A stretch of 64,000 nt of DNA, from the NCBI GenBank assembly GCA_013398175.1, contig VZRZ01002176.1, positions 347,946-411,945 on the forward strand, written 5' to 3'. A program made the position numbers and the translations under genes. Below, piece by piece: positions 1 through 12,530 of this stretch. Numbering within the stretch: position 1 is the first letter of the stretch; the number at the start of each line of letters is the position of its first letter. Source of the DNA: Climacteris rufus. Taxonomy: Eukaryota; Chordata; Aves; Passeriformes; Climacteridae. Below the pieces are notes generated by a model. That model did not search any database. It had not been told where the DNA came from and saw nothing but the letters and a program-made list of their open reading frames with translations.

Positions 1-3000
1 GAATCACGGTGGACGGTGGAAGAAACCCAGGAGATCTGGACGGAAGGAGAACAGATACAAGAACTCACAGACTTTTAAGGGAGTCTCAGGAAGCAAGCTG
101 AAACCCAGCACTCAGCACTGCAGGTTTAACAATAACCAGCTGTAAATAAACACCACAGAGGAAAACAAAACTGGAGAGAAGTCAGTGATGTGCCGTACTA
201 ATGAAACAGCTGCTGCCATCCAAAGTGTTCCTGTAAGTGCTAATAGGGACTTTGTGGAGCTCAGCAGGGACCAGAGGCCTCCTGCAATGAACTGTGTTGG
301 TTCCCTTGCATGATACAGGATTTGGGGCGAGGGACAGCACCCTGCCCACCAGCCCCTCGCTGGCCTATGAAGAAGAAAGCAACATAATGAGCTCCTGAGA
401 GAGCTGAGCTGGCACATACAAGGCAGGCAGCCTTATTAAACTGAAGATGCATAAACAGCAAGTTCATATTAAGTACTGACATCTGGGAAATTGAAGAGTT
501 TTGAAGGGGAACTGATTTTTTTTTATTAGCTCATACACTTTGGGAAAGATTGTAGGTTTTGTAAAGTATCCTTTTCATAGAATTTGGAAGCAAAATGTAA
601 CAGTAATGGAAAATAAAAGACTTCTCTCTGCCAAATGAAAATGCCAAATTTTGAAACCATGAAAAGATTCAGTCAGTATTCTCTAAAAGAGCTATTATTC
701 TACTTCGAGGACAAATGGATGACTTTTTCAAATAAAAAAAAAATACATAGGCATGGAGTTCTCTTTTTTTTGTGTATCAATTGTTACATACTTAAAAAAA
801 ACCTTCCCCCCTGCTCTCCCCTAGCTGTAGATGTACAATTTTTAGTGCACCTAAGATTGGCTGTGGCAGATGGCCCACAAAAATGCAACTCAAATTGTTT
901 GCAAGTACTATTGCCTTTTAGCTTCTCTGATTCTGACTTTCAAGTTTAGAGCCCAGACTGGTGAGGAATGAGAAGTGACCGTCATTACTGTCCTCGGTGT
1001 TTCTGTCCCCATCTGTTAGTGATTGCTTTCTGCAATTACCTTTCATTAAAGCTGTTTGTCATTACCCATCCTGCAAGAACAGGGTGGATAATGCCTTGTC
1101 TGAGATTATGTGTGGTTTGCACACTTTCAGTTCTCATAGATTTCTAAGAACTCCTTGGAATCATTTTATAAAAACACTAATGAAGCCATGACCACAGATT
1201 TTAAAAAACACTGTGATTTTTCAAAGTCTGTGAGAAGCAAACAGACTTCAAACAGCAAGTACCTTTACTACACATAACAGTCCTCTTCCATTTTAATACT
1301 ATCCTGTTTTTAAAAAGACATAATTTGTTACATCTGGTTACATTTATGCAGAAGTAAAAATACCTGTTTTCATACTACTGGCATGAAAGACATCATTGCA
1401 TTCTATATAATTCCTTCAAAAAGGAAAAAAAAATATTTAAGTAACACCACAGAACTAAATCTTTGTTTAGATAAATTATACAAACGTTATTTAATATATA
1501 TGAAGAGAGCAATTGCAAGCAAATAACTTGTCTTCAATTACTGCTCTCACTGAGGAATCTTCTCATCTCTAGCAACAATGTTAAGCTGGGACTCCACTCC
1601 ATCTACAACCAGTAGGCACGTTTAAAACCTTTCTGCCTGTGACTGCTTCCCCTTCACTTCCCAGAACAGAATTTAAAGTCTCAACATATAAACTGGAAAG
1701 GTACAGAGAAAGATGATAAAATGATAAAGAATAGTGAAATCACTTTTGACTGAAGAGAATGACTGTTAGGTGTCTTATTCCAGTATCCTCAGTGACACTG
1801 CCAGATGAAGCTAGAGCAGAGGCATATTCAAAAGACACAAAAGGTGTTTTGGTTCTTTTCTTTCCTTAAGACACACAGAATGGTTAAAATGCCTGCCAGA
1901 GGAATTTTTTAAAAAGCAATTAACCAAAAACCCAGAGGCACATAAATATCAAAGACTGATAGACCAGTAGGTCTTTGAAAATTGCTCAAAGCTGGAAGAA
2001 TATTTCGGAAAGCACTACTTTCTAGTCCAGTAATTATACTTACACACACCTGAAGGCAACTACCAGTATCATCAGAGACAGGGATCTGGGAAAATTAATC
2101 ACTTAGGCTGGTCTAGTACAGCCATTCATATATATTTACCATCAAAAATTCTGGTAGATTTGCCTCACACCACACAGAATAATTTAACACTACAGGAATT
2201 ATCACAGCATTTCTAATGCTTGTAATTTGTATTAATATCACGACTCTATCTTCTTTTCAAGTGCAGTATGAAACCCCCAAACCACTGAGCAGCCTGAAAA
2301 TCAGAAGTTTCAAACCTTCCAGAGGGTGTAGTCAGTTCAGTATTTATTTTATTCCATCTGTTTGATGTCTTCTGTGGCCATTCTAAAAGTTGCTATTCAG
2401 CTTGACTGTCAAATAGAAGAATATTTCAAGAAACACTTTGTACTATAGTTGCTCATTGCTTTGAGCAATAAATCTTTTATTTTGTTTAAAGTTTTTCATC
2501 ATAGCTGCATGATGGCCTTTATGAAACCTTTATCTAGGAAACAATCTGTAGAACAAGTGCAACATTTACTATGAACCCTTAGGTTATGATGATTAAAAAG
2601 GAAGATGCATTAAGTGTTTTTGTGTAGGACCCACATGACTCACTTTTCTAAGTATTTAAGCAGAATTAATTACTGAAATATCTTATTAAATTGCATTTGA
2701 AATTGCCCATGTATTATAAAGCTGGCTTGTGAAGTGCCTTGAGAACAATTTATTTTTTTGCATGTTGTAGTTTTTGCTGTAGATGTATCATATAGAAAAA
2801 GGTAACAATGAAAATTCATCAGAAGAGCACAATATTCCAGAATGTTTGAATAATTACAAACAACCAGAATCTGTCAAGCTTGACTATTTTTAGGACTGAT
2901 CACAGTTAGAGCTTATGTTTTTCTGCATGACAATGGCTGTTTAATTAGAACATGTTTAATCAATGCAAGTGACAGCTATGCACAAGCTATGCTGACCTGA

Positions 3001-4274
3001 AAATACTATTAATTTTTCTCTGACAAAAGGTTCTATTAGTAGTTGAAGAAACATGTATCTCAGTGAAAATAATCGTTTCAAGAATATTATATTTGCAGTT
3101 TTAAGGATTAAATACAATTGCAATTAAACCAATATTGATCTAGTGTTTAACTGATCAGACCAATCCAAATCAATAATATGCTTTCCTCCCATCAAACAAG
3201 GTCTGCAACTCATAATACACCATACCAAAAATACCTTAAAGATTTATATAGCTTTTTGTTACACTTTTGTAGGAAAAATCCGCTAAGACATCCTTCTAAA
3301 TGCATGTGTGTCCAATTCAATCTACACCTACATATCCCAAATTTGCCACTTCCATGACAATCTTCCTATTCACGCAGTGGCACAGTTCACAGTTGTGGGA
3401 CTGTTCTGATGTTATTAGTCTGGATAGGGTTCTCCTCCATTTTTGAAAATCTCTGGTTTTGAAGGAAAGCAGGTAAGACTGCTATCTGCTAATTTTCCAG
3501 GTAATGTGGAAGTAACTGAGAATGCCTACACACGTACAGAAATTAACATCTTTGTTACTGTTGTCTTATGTTATCCAAATTATACAAAGCCAAAGCGAAC
3601 AGGAACTTCTGTTACACACACACACTGACAGATGGCAGCCATCTAAACTGAGAATAGCACCAAAAATACATTGCTCAGAAGTGAAGAAGAATGTAGTGAG
3701 TAGTTTTAGGATTTGTTATCTGAAAACCACAGTACATGCTAACTCAATGAACATTTGTAGAGTGAGGGGCATTTTAACTTGCGTTGTGCTGTTTAAATAT
3801 CCTCTGTTTTGACATTCAAAAATTTCTTCTCCACACTACAGAAATCAGGATGTTTATTGGAAGATGTTTAAAAAACACTGGTACTTTAGTACCAGGCAAT
3901 TGTGACACCCTTCTGGCAGCCATGCAGACCACTTACACTAATCCCTGTTTTTTAAGGCTCTGTGACCTCTAGAATTGCAGCTCTCAGAAGTAATCTGCTC
4001 ACTTGAAATATCCTCCAAGCTTGAGTCTGAGTGCCAAAAGTCATACAGAGAATAAACAACTTTATTTTATAACAGAATTACAGAAAGCAAAATATCACTT
4101 AATACAACTTCAAGCTGCTATAAATCTAATTTGGCATTTTAACTATACACAGAGTCAACAGCAAAATAAACCCCCAAACAAACAACCCCCCTGCAATAAC
4201 AAATTAAAAATAAACCCCAATATAATTAACAGGTTTTTGCAATGGCAGTCTCAACTGATGGTACTCTTATTACT
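1..4274. other. 3' intergenic DNA downstream of EPB41L2
   Basis: This stretch lies beyond the inferred 3' end of EPB41L2. It is AT-rich. I found no open frame longer than about 118 codons with recognisable protein content and no splice-flanked conserved exon. A G-poor A/C-rich patch sits near 4150-4215. In mammals a small gene (SMLR1) lies next to this end of EPB41L2; I looked for it and could not support it. Confidence 0.6.
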
Positions 4275-5266
4275 TTATGGAGTCCATCTTACACTTTTTA
4301 TTCAGTATCCTAAAAACCTGCATTAACCATTAGAGGAAGCATGTGAAACATATACCTTCTCTGTAACAGAAATGTCAGTTCTAACATGGAGACAGTGAGG
4401 TTTAATAGCAAGCGAGCATTCTACACATGTATTCAAATAATGGAAGTATTGAAATTGGGACACAGTAAGAAAAAAAGCACTACGGTTTTAAGCTGCCTAG
4501 ATCATCTCTTGTTGGAAGAAGAGAAAGATATTTTGTTCTTCCTTCTTTCCTTTTCTGGAATGCTGCAGACAGCAAAAGGTCTGCAAAAAGTTGAGCATTG
4601 GCACCAAAGTGCAAAAAAACCACAGTGCTCAGTCAGAAGAAATGTGTCTGCAACTCCTTCTGCTCTACAGACTGCCACACTGTCTCTGCTCCACAGAGAG
4701 GAGAACCTTAGAACAGAAAGAGTTACAGAGATACCAGTATAAAATTTATCCAAAGAAATATATTTTTTTCAAATTTTAGCAAATGTTGTATTTTTATAAA
4801 AAACTTCGTTATGTGATATCATATATTTACCTGAATAATCTGAAAAAAATTCTGTAAATTACTCCAGTAAGAGATTTCACTTGAAATATTTGAAAAAACT
4901 ATCTCTAAATTAGTAAAGATCCTCCTTCCTGCACAATTATTACGTGCTCCAGTGAACAAGGCTTTCCAGACTTTTGTTCACTTTCATACAACTAAGAATC
5001 AGTTTCAAAAATACAAGTATTTGTGCAAAAGAAGATCATACCCTCTAAAACTTCATTAAAAAAAAAAAAGTTCTAAGATAGTTAAGGAGTGGTTATAAAA
5101 ATAAACAAGAAAGATTGTAAGGGAATATAGACCAAAGATGTTAAAATGGAGTTTGGTATTGGCATTGAAGTCGTGAACATCTGGTCATCGCTGCTGGGTT
5201 TGGTGGATTCGGTGGAGTACTGATGACTTGGAATGTTTACAGTTCTTTGTGGTCAGTGTAATTTTT
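4275..5266 (-). other. EPB41L2 terminal 3' UTR exon (inferred)
   Basis: A pyrimidine-rich acceptor (minus strand ...TTTTTTCTTCCAG) ends immediately above 5266. It can receive the donor CAG|GTAGGC found at 9807, 31 nt after the stop codon. From 5266 the minus strand has no coding character. The first good AATAAA is at 4297-4302, so the 3' end is placed near 4275; a second AATAAA at 4061-4066 would lengthen the exon by about 235 nt. The pairing of this acceptor with the stop-codon exon is inferred from splice signals and from the family habit of a separate 3' UTR exon. Confidence 0.55.
4297..4302 (-). terminator. Candidate EPB41L2 polyadenylation signal
   Basis: The minus strand reads AATAAA (TTTATT on plus), about 965 nt into the proposed 3' UTR exon. 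An alternative AATAAA lies at 4061-4066 and a weaker ATTAAA near 4402. Which is used cannot be told from sequence. Confidence 0.4.
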
Positions 5267-7275
5267 CTGGAAGAAAAAATTAGGTAGAAGGTTACATAAG
5301 CATTTGTAACAGATACTATGTGCACGTCACATCAGAGTCAGAAAGTAAATTTTTCTATGCAGAGTTCTTTGTTTTTTTTTTTTTTNNNNNNNNNNNNNNT
5401 TTTTTTTTTTTTTTACAGGGAGGGAAGGTTATTCCAAGAAAAAAACCACTGTGTTGATTAAAACCCCCTTCAACCATTAGGCAAACAGTACCATACTTTC
5501 TCCAAGTACCAATCTTGCTTTAGAGTATTTTTTCCCTCCCCAAAATTCTCATGTTATTTTAATAGTACTCACTTGCACCGTTTACTGAAACTTTTAATCC
5601 ACAACCTAGAGCATAAATAAAAAATGAAGGTACTTGTTCAATTCAGTAATCCCTCAGAATCAGAATGCAGTATCCTTCACTTTTACTAGAGGAAACTACA
5701 AAAAGAATACTGCTGTAGTCATCAGAGCTTTCATCACCCCAGAAACAACTATGCAAAATTCATGGCATGACTTCATTGCCTAAGCACAGGAAAGCAAAGG
5801 GCTCTTGACAGATACTCAAGGCACTTCAGGTGCCCTCCATTTGTTTAGATGACTGAATTTTTTCCTTAAAGTTCAACTGAAAGGCATCATCAGTCAAACA
5901 AGTCTCCAGGTCTGACAGAAAAGCAGCATGCAGAAATGTCCTCTTTTATTCCCTCACAAGCATGGCAGACCATAAGCCTGTAAAGCAATCAGCAAACTCA
6001 GACAAAGAACATCTAGTACGCTCCATTACTTTGCAAACAACCGTTTCACAATATGTATGTTTCTCGAAATGCAACACACCAACCTTCAGACAAAGGAAGA
6101 AATTCTTTGAATGTTTTTTTGCCTGAATAAAACAAAGTAGTTCCCTATTTGATGAAGGAACAGAATCAGCTTTGCAGCTGGTCACTAATGTAGAAACGTG
6201 GTGCAAATCTGCCAAGATAATTTTTTTCCTTCCATGACACAGTCCCTTCTAGAAAGATGTAATTATTTCAATGGCATAGATCATGTTGAACACTGATCTG
6301 GATTAAGGTAGCATGAAGAAACTGGCACATTCTACACACACAGAATAGGCAGTCCCTGCTCCCGAGACCTCTAAATTCACACTGATTAATAAAAAATGCA
6401 AAATGTGATGGTAGCACATATAATAGTAAAACCCTGCAAATCCAAACCATCTGTTCTGCTGTCTCTGTGTATCTTTCTACCTTAGATCCTGTGATGGAAG
6501 TGCTGAAAATATGCAAGAGATAATTTGAATGTGCATGTTTAATGCTGCTGTGTACCAAGGGACCAGTGAAATCACCCAAAGCACAGGCATTCTCCTTACT
6601 ACAAAAACAGCCCTCACAAAAGTGATGTGTATTTTTCCAAGCCTTCTGAACATTTAGGTGATATGGGAACTCATTCACACCCCCCTATCTCTCAATTCAG
6701 TACAGTTCCATATCCTCTCCTGTGCCTGCAAAACACAGCTGGAGCATACATGTTATACTCATTTTTAGTGTCACTAAGCAACAAAGCTACAAAACAAATC
6801 CAACTGAACACTGAAAAAACGGTACAGTGAAAAAACACAGAGATTTGAGCAGTGTTCCTAATTTTTGGTGCTTTTTGCCAATACTTCCTGACCAGCAACC
6901 CCCACCTTCACTGTTATTTACAGTTTCTAGCATTATCTAATGTGAAAATAATTTTAAAAGTATTAGCACTATAACATTAATATCCAGGTGAGTGTTGATC
7001 TAGCACTTCCAAATGTGATCCATGTTTTCTCCTTGTCTTTACGTTTATGGAAAAAAAAATTCATTTCTTTTTCAAACACACAATAATCTGACGAAATCTG
7101 AGAAAATTTTCTGGAGGCAGCTCAAACTCTGAGAAGAGTTAGGTGCACGGTGGTGAGACCCAACAATTCTGCCAGCAGATGAGAAAAATTCTTGCCCCAC
7201 CACCCCACCACATGTAATCTCTTAACTGACCATATACAGGTCAACAGCTGGCAAAGGATAGCAGCTCTCCCTTTC
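5267..7275. other. Intron, no coding signal
   Basis: This part of the last intron lies between the 3' UTR exon and the miniature LTR element. It is AT-rich with short chance frames only. The frame at 6268-6678 (minus) has no recognisable motif and is not flanked by splice signals in usable phase. Confidence 0.6.
5386..5399. other. Assembly gap (14 N) inside a poly-T run
   Basis: The Ns sit within a T homopolymer of at least 30 bases just upstream (in transcript sense) of the 3' UTR exon acceptor. The true run length is unknown. Confidence 0.95.
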
Positions 7276-7281
7276 CTCAGC

Positions 7282-7631
7282 TATTACCGCGATGCCCCGT
7301 TATTACGGCTTATCCCGGTAATCAGTTGAAGACGCAGAAATAATGAGAGCTGGACTTCAGGCTGTGTTCAGAGCAAGGGCGGAAAAGGGGGGGAAACCCC
7401 TTTCGTTTAATTCTTATATACACTTTTAGAAATCACAGATCATTGGAGAAAGTTAACACTTCCGTCTCTAACTATATTGGTTAAAAGAAGTGTCTGTCAA
7501 AGGGATCTGTGTCCATGGGAAAGGAATGCAAAAAGATAATTTTTACAACAACATAGCTATGTTTACAGAAATCGTCCTTGAGACTGTCTAACAGAGAAAA
7601 CTAGCTATTTTACAGTGAAAAATGGGCAACA
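7282..7631 (-). repeat. 3' LTR of the miniature element
   Basis: This is a near-identical copy of 7748-8096. The visible differences are one extra A before the G-run and about four substitutions. The TATA-like motif is at 7413-7420. The purine tract abuts its minus-strand 5' end at 7632-7645. Confidence 0.8.
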
Positions 7632-7727
7632 TCTCACCCTTTTTCATTTAAAAAAAAAGAAAAAAAATGAACGAACGAAGTTCAGACTCTGCTAGTGGAA
7701 GGACCATCGAAATGATCCTCCACGTCA

Positions 7728-7745
7728 TCCCCGTACGGGCCACCA
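7728..7745 (-). other. Primer-binding-site-like sequence
   Basis: It starts with TGG, complementary to the tRNA CCA end, two bases after the 5' LTR, where a retroviral primer site belongs. The 18 bases are given in the parent element entry. I could not match them confidently to one tRNA from memory. Confidence 0.6.
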
Positions 7746-7747
7746 GT

Positions 7748-8096
7748 TATTACCGCGATGCCCCGTTATTACGGCTTATCCCGGTAATCAGTCGAAGACG
7801 CAGAAATAATGAGAGCTGGACTTCAGGCTGTGTTCAGAGCAAGGGCGGAAAGGGGGGGAAACCCCTTTCGTTTAATTCTTATATACACTTTTAGAAATCA
7901 CAGATCATTGGAGAAAGTTAACACTTCCGTCTCTAACTATATTGGTTACAAGAAGTGTCCGTCAAAGGGATCTGTGTCCATGGGAAAGGAATGTAAAAAG
8001 ATAATTTTTACAACAACATAGCTATGTTTACAGAAATCGTCCTTGAGACTGTCTAACAGAGAAAACTAGCTATTTTACAGTGAAAAATGGGCAACA
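7748..8096 (-). repeat. 5' LTR of the miniature element
   Basis: On the minus strand it runs from TGTTGCCC to GCGGTAATA. A TATATAAG TATA-box-like motif is at 7878-7885, followed by a G-run/C-run hairpin-forming stretch and about 110 nt that would be R-U5. The 3' end is not the usual CA, which is odd for a retroviral LTR. Confidence 0.8.
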
Positions 8097-8102
8097 CTCA
8101 GC

Positions 8103-9807
8103 CACACAGAGGCACCTCCACTACCATCCAGATGTTAAGAAAAAAGACACTTCTAGGCAGAGTAAATACACCAAGGCTTTAGTCTATGTCTTTCAGCTGG
8201 AAATATGCATCTGTGATCAGGCTAGCTCAGGAAGAGTCCAGGCCCTTGATAATGGTCATCCTCCATGAAAGAGCATTCAATAGATACACTTGACATCCTC
8301 TCAACTGATAAATGAATCTTTTCTCTTCTGGATCCCTGAAGTGATACTCAACAGTTAAGTCTTCACCGCTTAGGAAATTCAGGCACAGGAATAAAATGGA
8401 TCTTTTCAACATGACAAATTATCAGGACTATGTGAAAAACATCCTTCCCTCCAGTAGTTCACACCAAATTTGGAATCAAGTCAGTGTCTAATTATTCATA
8501 GATTCCTGGCACTTCATGACTGTGCTCAAATCTGTTAAAGCTGCAGGTGGAAATTTATAATGAGTAGTTTCCTTTGGTAAAGAATTTTGTTCAATACTAA
8601 GGGAATGCTTGCCTGCACAGGACATAGAAGTCTCTTGTCCAGGGGCCACAAACACCATTGCATAAAATACCAAATTGGGGAAATAGGAATCATGACTGCT
8701 CTCATGAGTGCAAAATGTACTACTTTTACCTTGACTTCCCCTATCAACATCGATCAAAGTGCATATTAAAAGATCAAAATTGTACTAAAACAATTTTCTT
8801 TCTTGAGATGTGCCAATAATACCTCTGCTTTTCTAGCTAAATATAGAGATTCATCAGTAAAAAATCAGAAGTCTCCTAATGAAGGCATAAACCACTAGTT
8901 TTTAAACTTCATTTCTTTATAAATCTCTCCCATTCATAATACACCATTCCACACAAAACCTCTTTCTTGAATCTGAATCTACCATTAACAAAATTATCAA
9001 GTATGAAAAAACCTGAAGCTTAAGTCTCACACCAACAGCATGACAAGTAAAGGAAATCTGAAGCTTTGCATCCCCAAATGGTTACCATGCTTTAAGACAT
9101 TAGCCTATGAGTGCAACAGCAGATTTATGCAGTGTTCATCCTGATCTTTCTACTGAATACATGAAGCAGAGTGGTATTGTGGTTTTTTCCTTTTTTTTTT
9201 TTTCCTTCCTATAAAGGAGGGCCTAATAAACTAACATTCCTTCAAATATCTTTTTCAACTGATAAAATGCTTTAAAACTCGAGCTTGCAATGCATTACCT
9301 TCTTGCCTGGGAAAATGATAATAGGCCAAAAATGCGGCGTTTACTATTAAGGATTACCTGACTAAATTCAAATGTCCAAGTGTGTCCTTCCACTACTGGA
9401 AACTACAGAGTCTTTCCACTACACAAGCAAGATGTAAGGCAAGAACTATAATTGTTCAGGTAAACAGAGGAGTGTGACACACCGCTCATATTTTGCAGAA
9501 ATGTCCCAAATTCCCTTCAATATAAACTAAAACAACAATCAGTTGGTACCAATTGATTTTAGAAAGTGCCATGAGAGTACTGTGACAAACTGGAAGTTGT
9601 TTATGGGAACATTTGCAGCTGAAATCAATGTGCAATTAGACCTAAGAAAAAGTTCTTACACTAAGAGTCTTCTAGTAGTATCTGTTTCAAGTCACCCTTT
9701 TGTGATAGCCTATCTCAAAGATGGTCCATATTTTTCAGCTGAAAGATATGAATGCAACAGCTAACTGATGCTATGTTTTTGTATGTTAATCATATACATA
9801 AGCCTAC
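8103..9807. other. Intron, no coding signal
   Basis: This is the remainder of the intron between the stop-codon exon and the 3' UTR exon. A short poly-T run lies near 9188-9203. No repeat family was recognised. Confidence 0.6.
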
Positions 9808-9838
9808 CTGAAGTATTTGCTTGAGGGCATTTTTGATT

Positions 9839-9946
9839 TTAGTCTTCATCTTCCTCAGCAAGTTCAGTTTCTTTGTGCACCACCACCCTTGTCACAGACA
9901 TGTCAGGGTGCTGTTCTTTGGCTTCTTTGATTGCCTGTGCCAGGGC
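9839..9946 (-). CDS. EPB41L2: EPB41L2 final coding exon (C-terminal domain end)
   Basis: It encodes the last 35 residues, ALAQAIKEAKEQHPDMSVTR through KETELAEEDED, then TAA. This is the end of the 4.1 C-terminal domain, the module that in 4.1 proteins binds receptors and cytoskeletal partners. The acceptor is TTGCAG|GCC in phase 0 and follows DIDHDE of the previous exon. The KETELAEE ending identifies 4.1G. The exon continues 31 nt past the stop to a donor CAG|GTAGGC (9808 is the last exon base). That keeps the stop within the distance from the final junction that normally escapes nonsense-mediated decay. Confidence 0.97.
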   Translation of the reverse strand, partial: ALAQAIKEAKEQHPDMSVTRVVVHKETELAEEDED

Positions 9947-12530
9947 CTGCAAATGTATTTGAAATATTGAACTCAACAACAGCAAAAGGACATTGAAGTG
10001 GGGCCAGAGAATTGGAGAGTTACTTCGGAAAATGTAGTTGTAATTTTTGAGAACCATAAATTCCTGAACTTGAGAGGGATCAAGGGTAAAAAAAACCCCA
10101 CAAAACAACCAAAACCCAAAACAACTTTCAAAACACAAAATCCAAACAAAACCCACCATGCTAAAAATTTACTATGATTTCCAGGAAGCAACACATAAGC
10201 ATAAAGTTGTAACTTTCCAGCTAATCTCTGGGAAAAAAGTATTCTTATATCCCAGAAGTTTTTAAACTTCTGCAAATGATCTAGTAAACAAAGCTTAACA
10301 AAAACGTAAGACAGTACAAAATAATGAGAGTTCCATCCAGTTTCCTGAACATGACAGAAGGATACTCTGGAATGTATACTAAGTATGGTACTGAAGCTCT
10401 GGAATAAGATCACAACAAAAATTACTTTCTCAGCAGAAGAATCTGATTTTTCTCCTTTTACTAATTTAAGAGAGGTTTCTGTAGCTTAATTCAGGAAAGT
10501 ATAAGTCTAAATATTACTCAGTTTCTTATAATCCCTCCCCCACATTTCAAGAAATTCTTAAGATGTACCAGTATACACAGCTGGGACTAGATGACCATGG
10601 TAGGTCCCCTCCAACTGAAATGTAACATTCTATTCTACATCATAGTCAATCCCCTAAGAGCACCCTCTGAGTCAGAAAAGGTGAAAGAGCACCTGGGACC
10701 TTCTATTCTGTGCCCTGATCTACATCTTATTTCAGTGAGCTGTATTACTGCTGGAACCTAACATAAGAAAAAGAAAGAAGACACTGGAAGGCATTCTCAG
10801 GCAAGAGTAAGATCACTGTTCACCTTAATCACAACTAACAAACCCCCAAAACTCTAGAAGGAGCAAGAAATACATAATGCAACAAGAAGTTTTATCTTAA
10901 TTTAGAAAAGTGACTATTTCCTGAGTTACAGGTATTAAGTGAAAGAAGAAATAACTAACTCGGAAGACAGATTGAAAACACCAACATTAAGCCCCCTAAC
11001 TATTATGTGATACCAAATTTGAAGTCCTATTAAGAAAATATGTACAGGACACATGATGTGCATTGGTACAATACTGATGTTTGCTGAAATATTTATCCTA
11101 ACTATGTTTTATATGTTGGTCTTTAACAATGTGCTAAGTGTAAGCTCTATGGTATAAATGAGGATTTTTAAAAAAGTGTCTGTTAAGATTTAAGAATCAG
11201 TTTGACAACCAAACCATAAACAATGAAAAAACTCTAAGTCTCTAACTGTTAAATTACAATAAGTAATACAAACATTTGTATTTTGAAACTCCAAACTGAA
11301 GTATTATTTTCTATTTAGAATTGTTTTAGTGATGTAGGGAGCTAAAAGACAAAAAACATCCAGCATGTAGTTTGGGCATTTAAGGAGCTCCATATTCACT
11401 TAAGAAAAAGTAGTAGATATTTCTTAAATCTCTTATAAGCTTTTCACTGCTGCTTTAAACCGTCTATAATTAAAATTGTATTTGGTACTTCCTTTTTTAT
11501 AATTTCATTATTTGCTTCATTACTCAATTACCTCAAATTAAAGAAGGTCTTTGAGAATTGTCTGCTATACTAAAGCTATTTTGTGACTTTTGCAGACATC
11601 TGAAGTGCACTGAAAGTGTGTCAAGGCAAACAAGAGCCATGCCTGATACTAAACAGCCCTCTCATTTAATTACAGGTTTTGAGAAGAGATTCAGCTTGTC
11701 AGGAGACACTTTCTGGAGGCAAATCAAAATGTGAAAATAAATTCCTTGAGAGCTCTCAATATATTACAATTCAGAAGTTAAATTAAACCCTGTTAGGTTG
11801 ATTTGTACAGCTTTCATAAAGTTAGAAATGCATTCACTGCAAGGTAGGCTTTTCCATTTGTGTTATCCAATGACTGTTGATTGCCTTTATTACTATAGTT
11901 TCTTAGATAAAAAAAGACCTGTGTAATCACCACTACAAAGACCAGATAATTGAGTTTTCTCCATTATTTTCCTGCATACTTCAGTAATGATGAAAGGTAC
12001 TTACATACTATTTCAGCAGATCAACAATTACTTTTGTTACACATAATTCTACAAATACTGGCTAAAACCTGATTTTTAAATTCGAGCAGTTTATGCTCCA
12101 AAGCTTTCAGCCAAAATGAGTGCAGCATTCAGATGCTGCCGAGACAATGCAGTAGAGACTCCCATCTATCCAGATTAGCATATCAAAATAAGATTATTTC
12201 AGTAATGCTTCTCTTCCCAATGCAAAAGCCACACTACACAAACTGGGTCTCTTCCAAAAAAAGTAATCCCTTTAAAAATAGTACAAACCCATTCACATGA
12301 TCTATGATGCAAATTTAAAAATGCTGTTTCTCTTTCACTTATATTCAAAATGCTCCTTATTTGCATAACACAATTGCTTATTAACTATGCCACAATTAAC
12401 AGTCTCATGGGCTTTCTATATCCTCTTACTTAACTTTGCTACCTTTCTCTTTCTTCAGATATCTGAAACATCATCTAGATCTCACTAGACTACAAAAATC
12501 ACATTATAAATGTTAAATTTGCATACTCAC
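9947..12530. other. Intron with a short CR1 end
   Basis: It contains an A/C-rich, G-poor stretch near 10088-10158 and a 60-bp CR1 3' end near 10578-10640. The rest is unremarkable AT-rich intron. Confidence 0.6.
10578..10640 (+). mobile_element. CR1 LINE 3'-end fragment
   Basis: The sequence CTGGGACTAGATGACC...GGTCCCCTCCAACTGAAAT...ATTCTATTCT is the classic CR1 3' end with its terminal short repeat. It is severely 5' truncated and old. Confidence 0.75.

Larger units (their letters stand above)
7276..8102 (-). mobile_element. Miniature LTR retroelement, complete with target-site duplication
   Basis: Two direct repeats of 350 and 349 bp (7282-7631 and 7748-8096) flank an interior of only 116 bp. 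The outer ends are bounded by the identical 6-mer CTCAGC at 7276-7281 and 8097-8102. Read on the minus strand, the order is 5' LTR beginning TGTTGCCC, two bases, a primer-binding-site-like TGGTGGCCCGTACGGGGA, a short non-coding interior, a purine tract GAAAAAGGGTGAGA, then the 3' LTR. The LTRs differ at only about five sites, so insertion was recent. There is no gag, pol or env. It is either a TRIM-like non-autonomous element or a provirus with almost all its interior deleted. It lies in the last intron of EPB41L2, in the same orientation as the gene. Confidence 0.85.

Noticed and set aside
1..4200. A convergent neighbouring gene such as SMLR1
   Set aside because: No frame or exon could be matched; expectation rested only on mammalian synteny.
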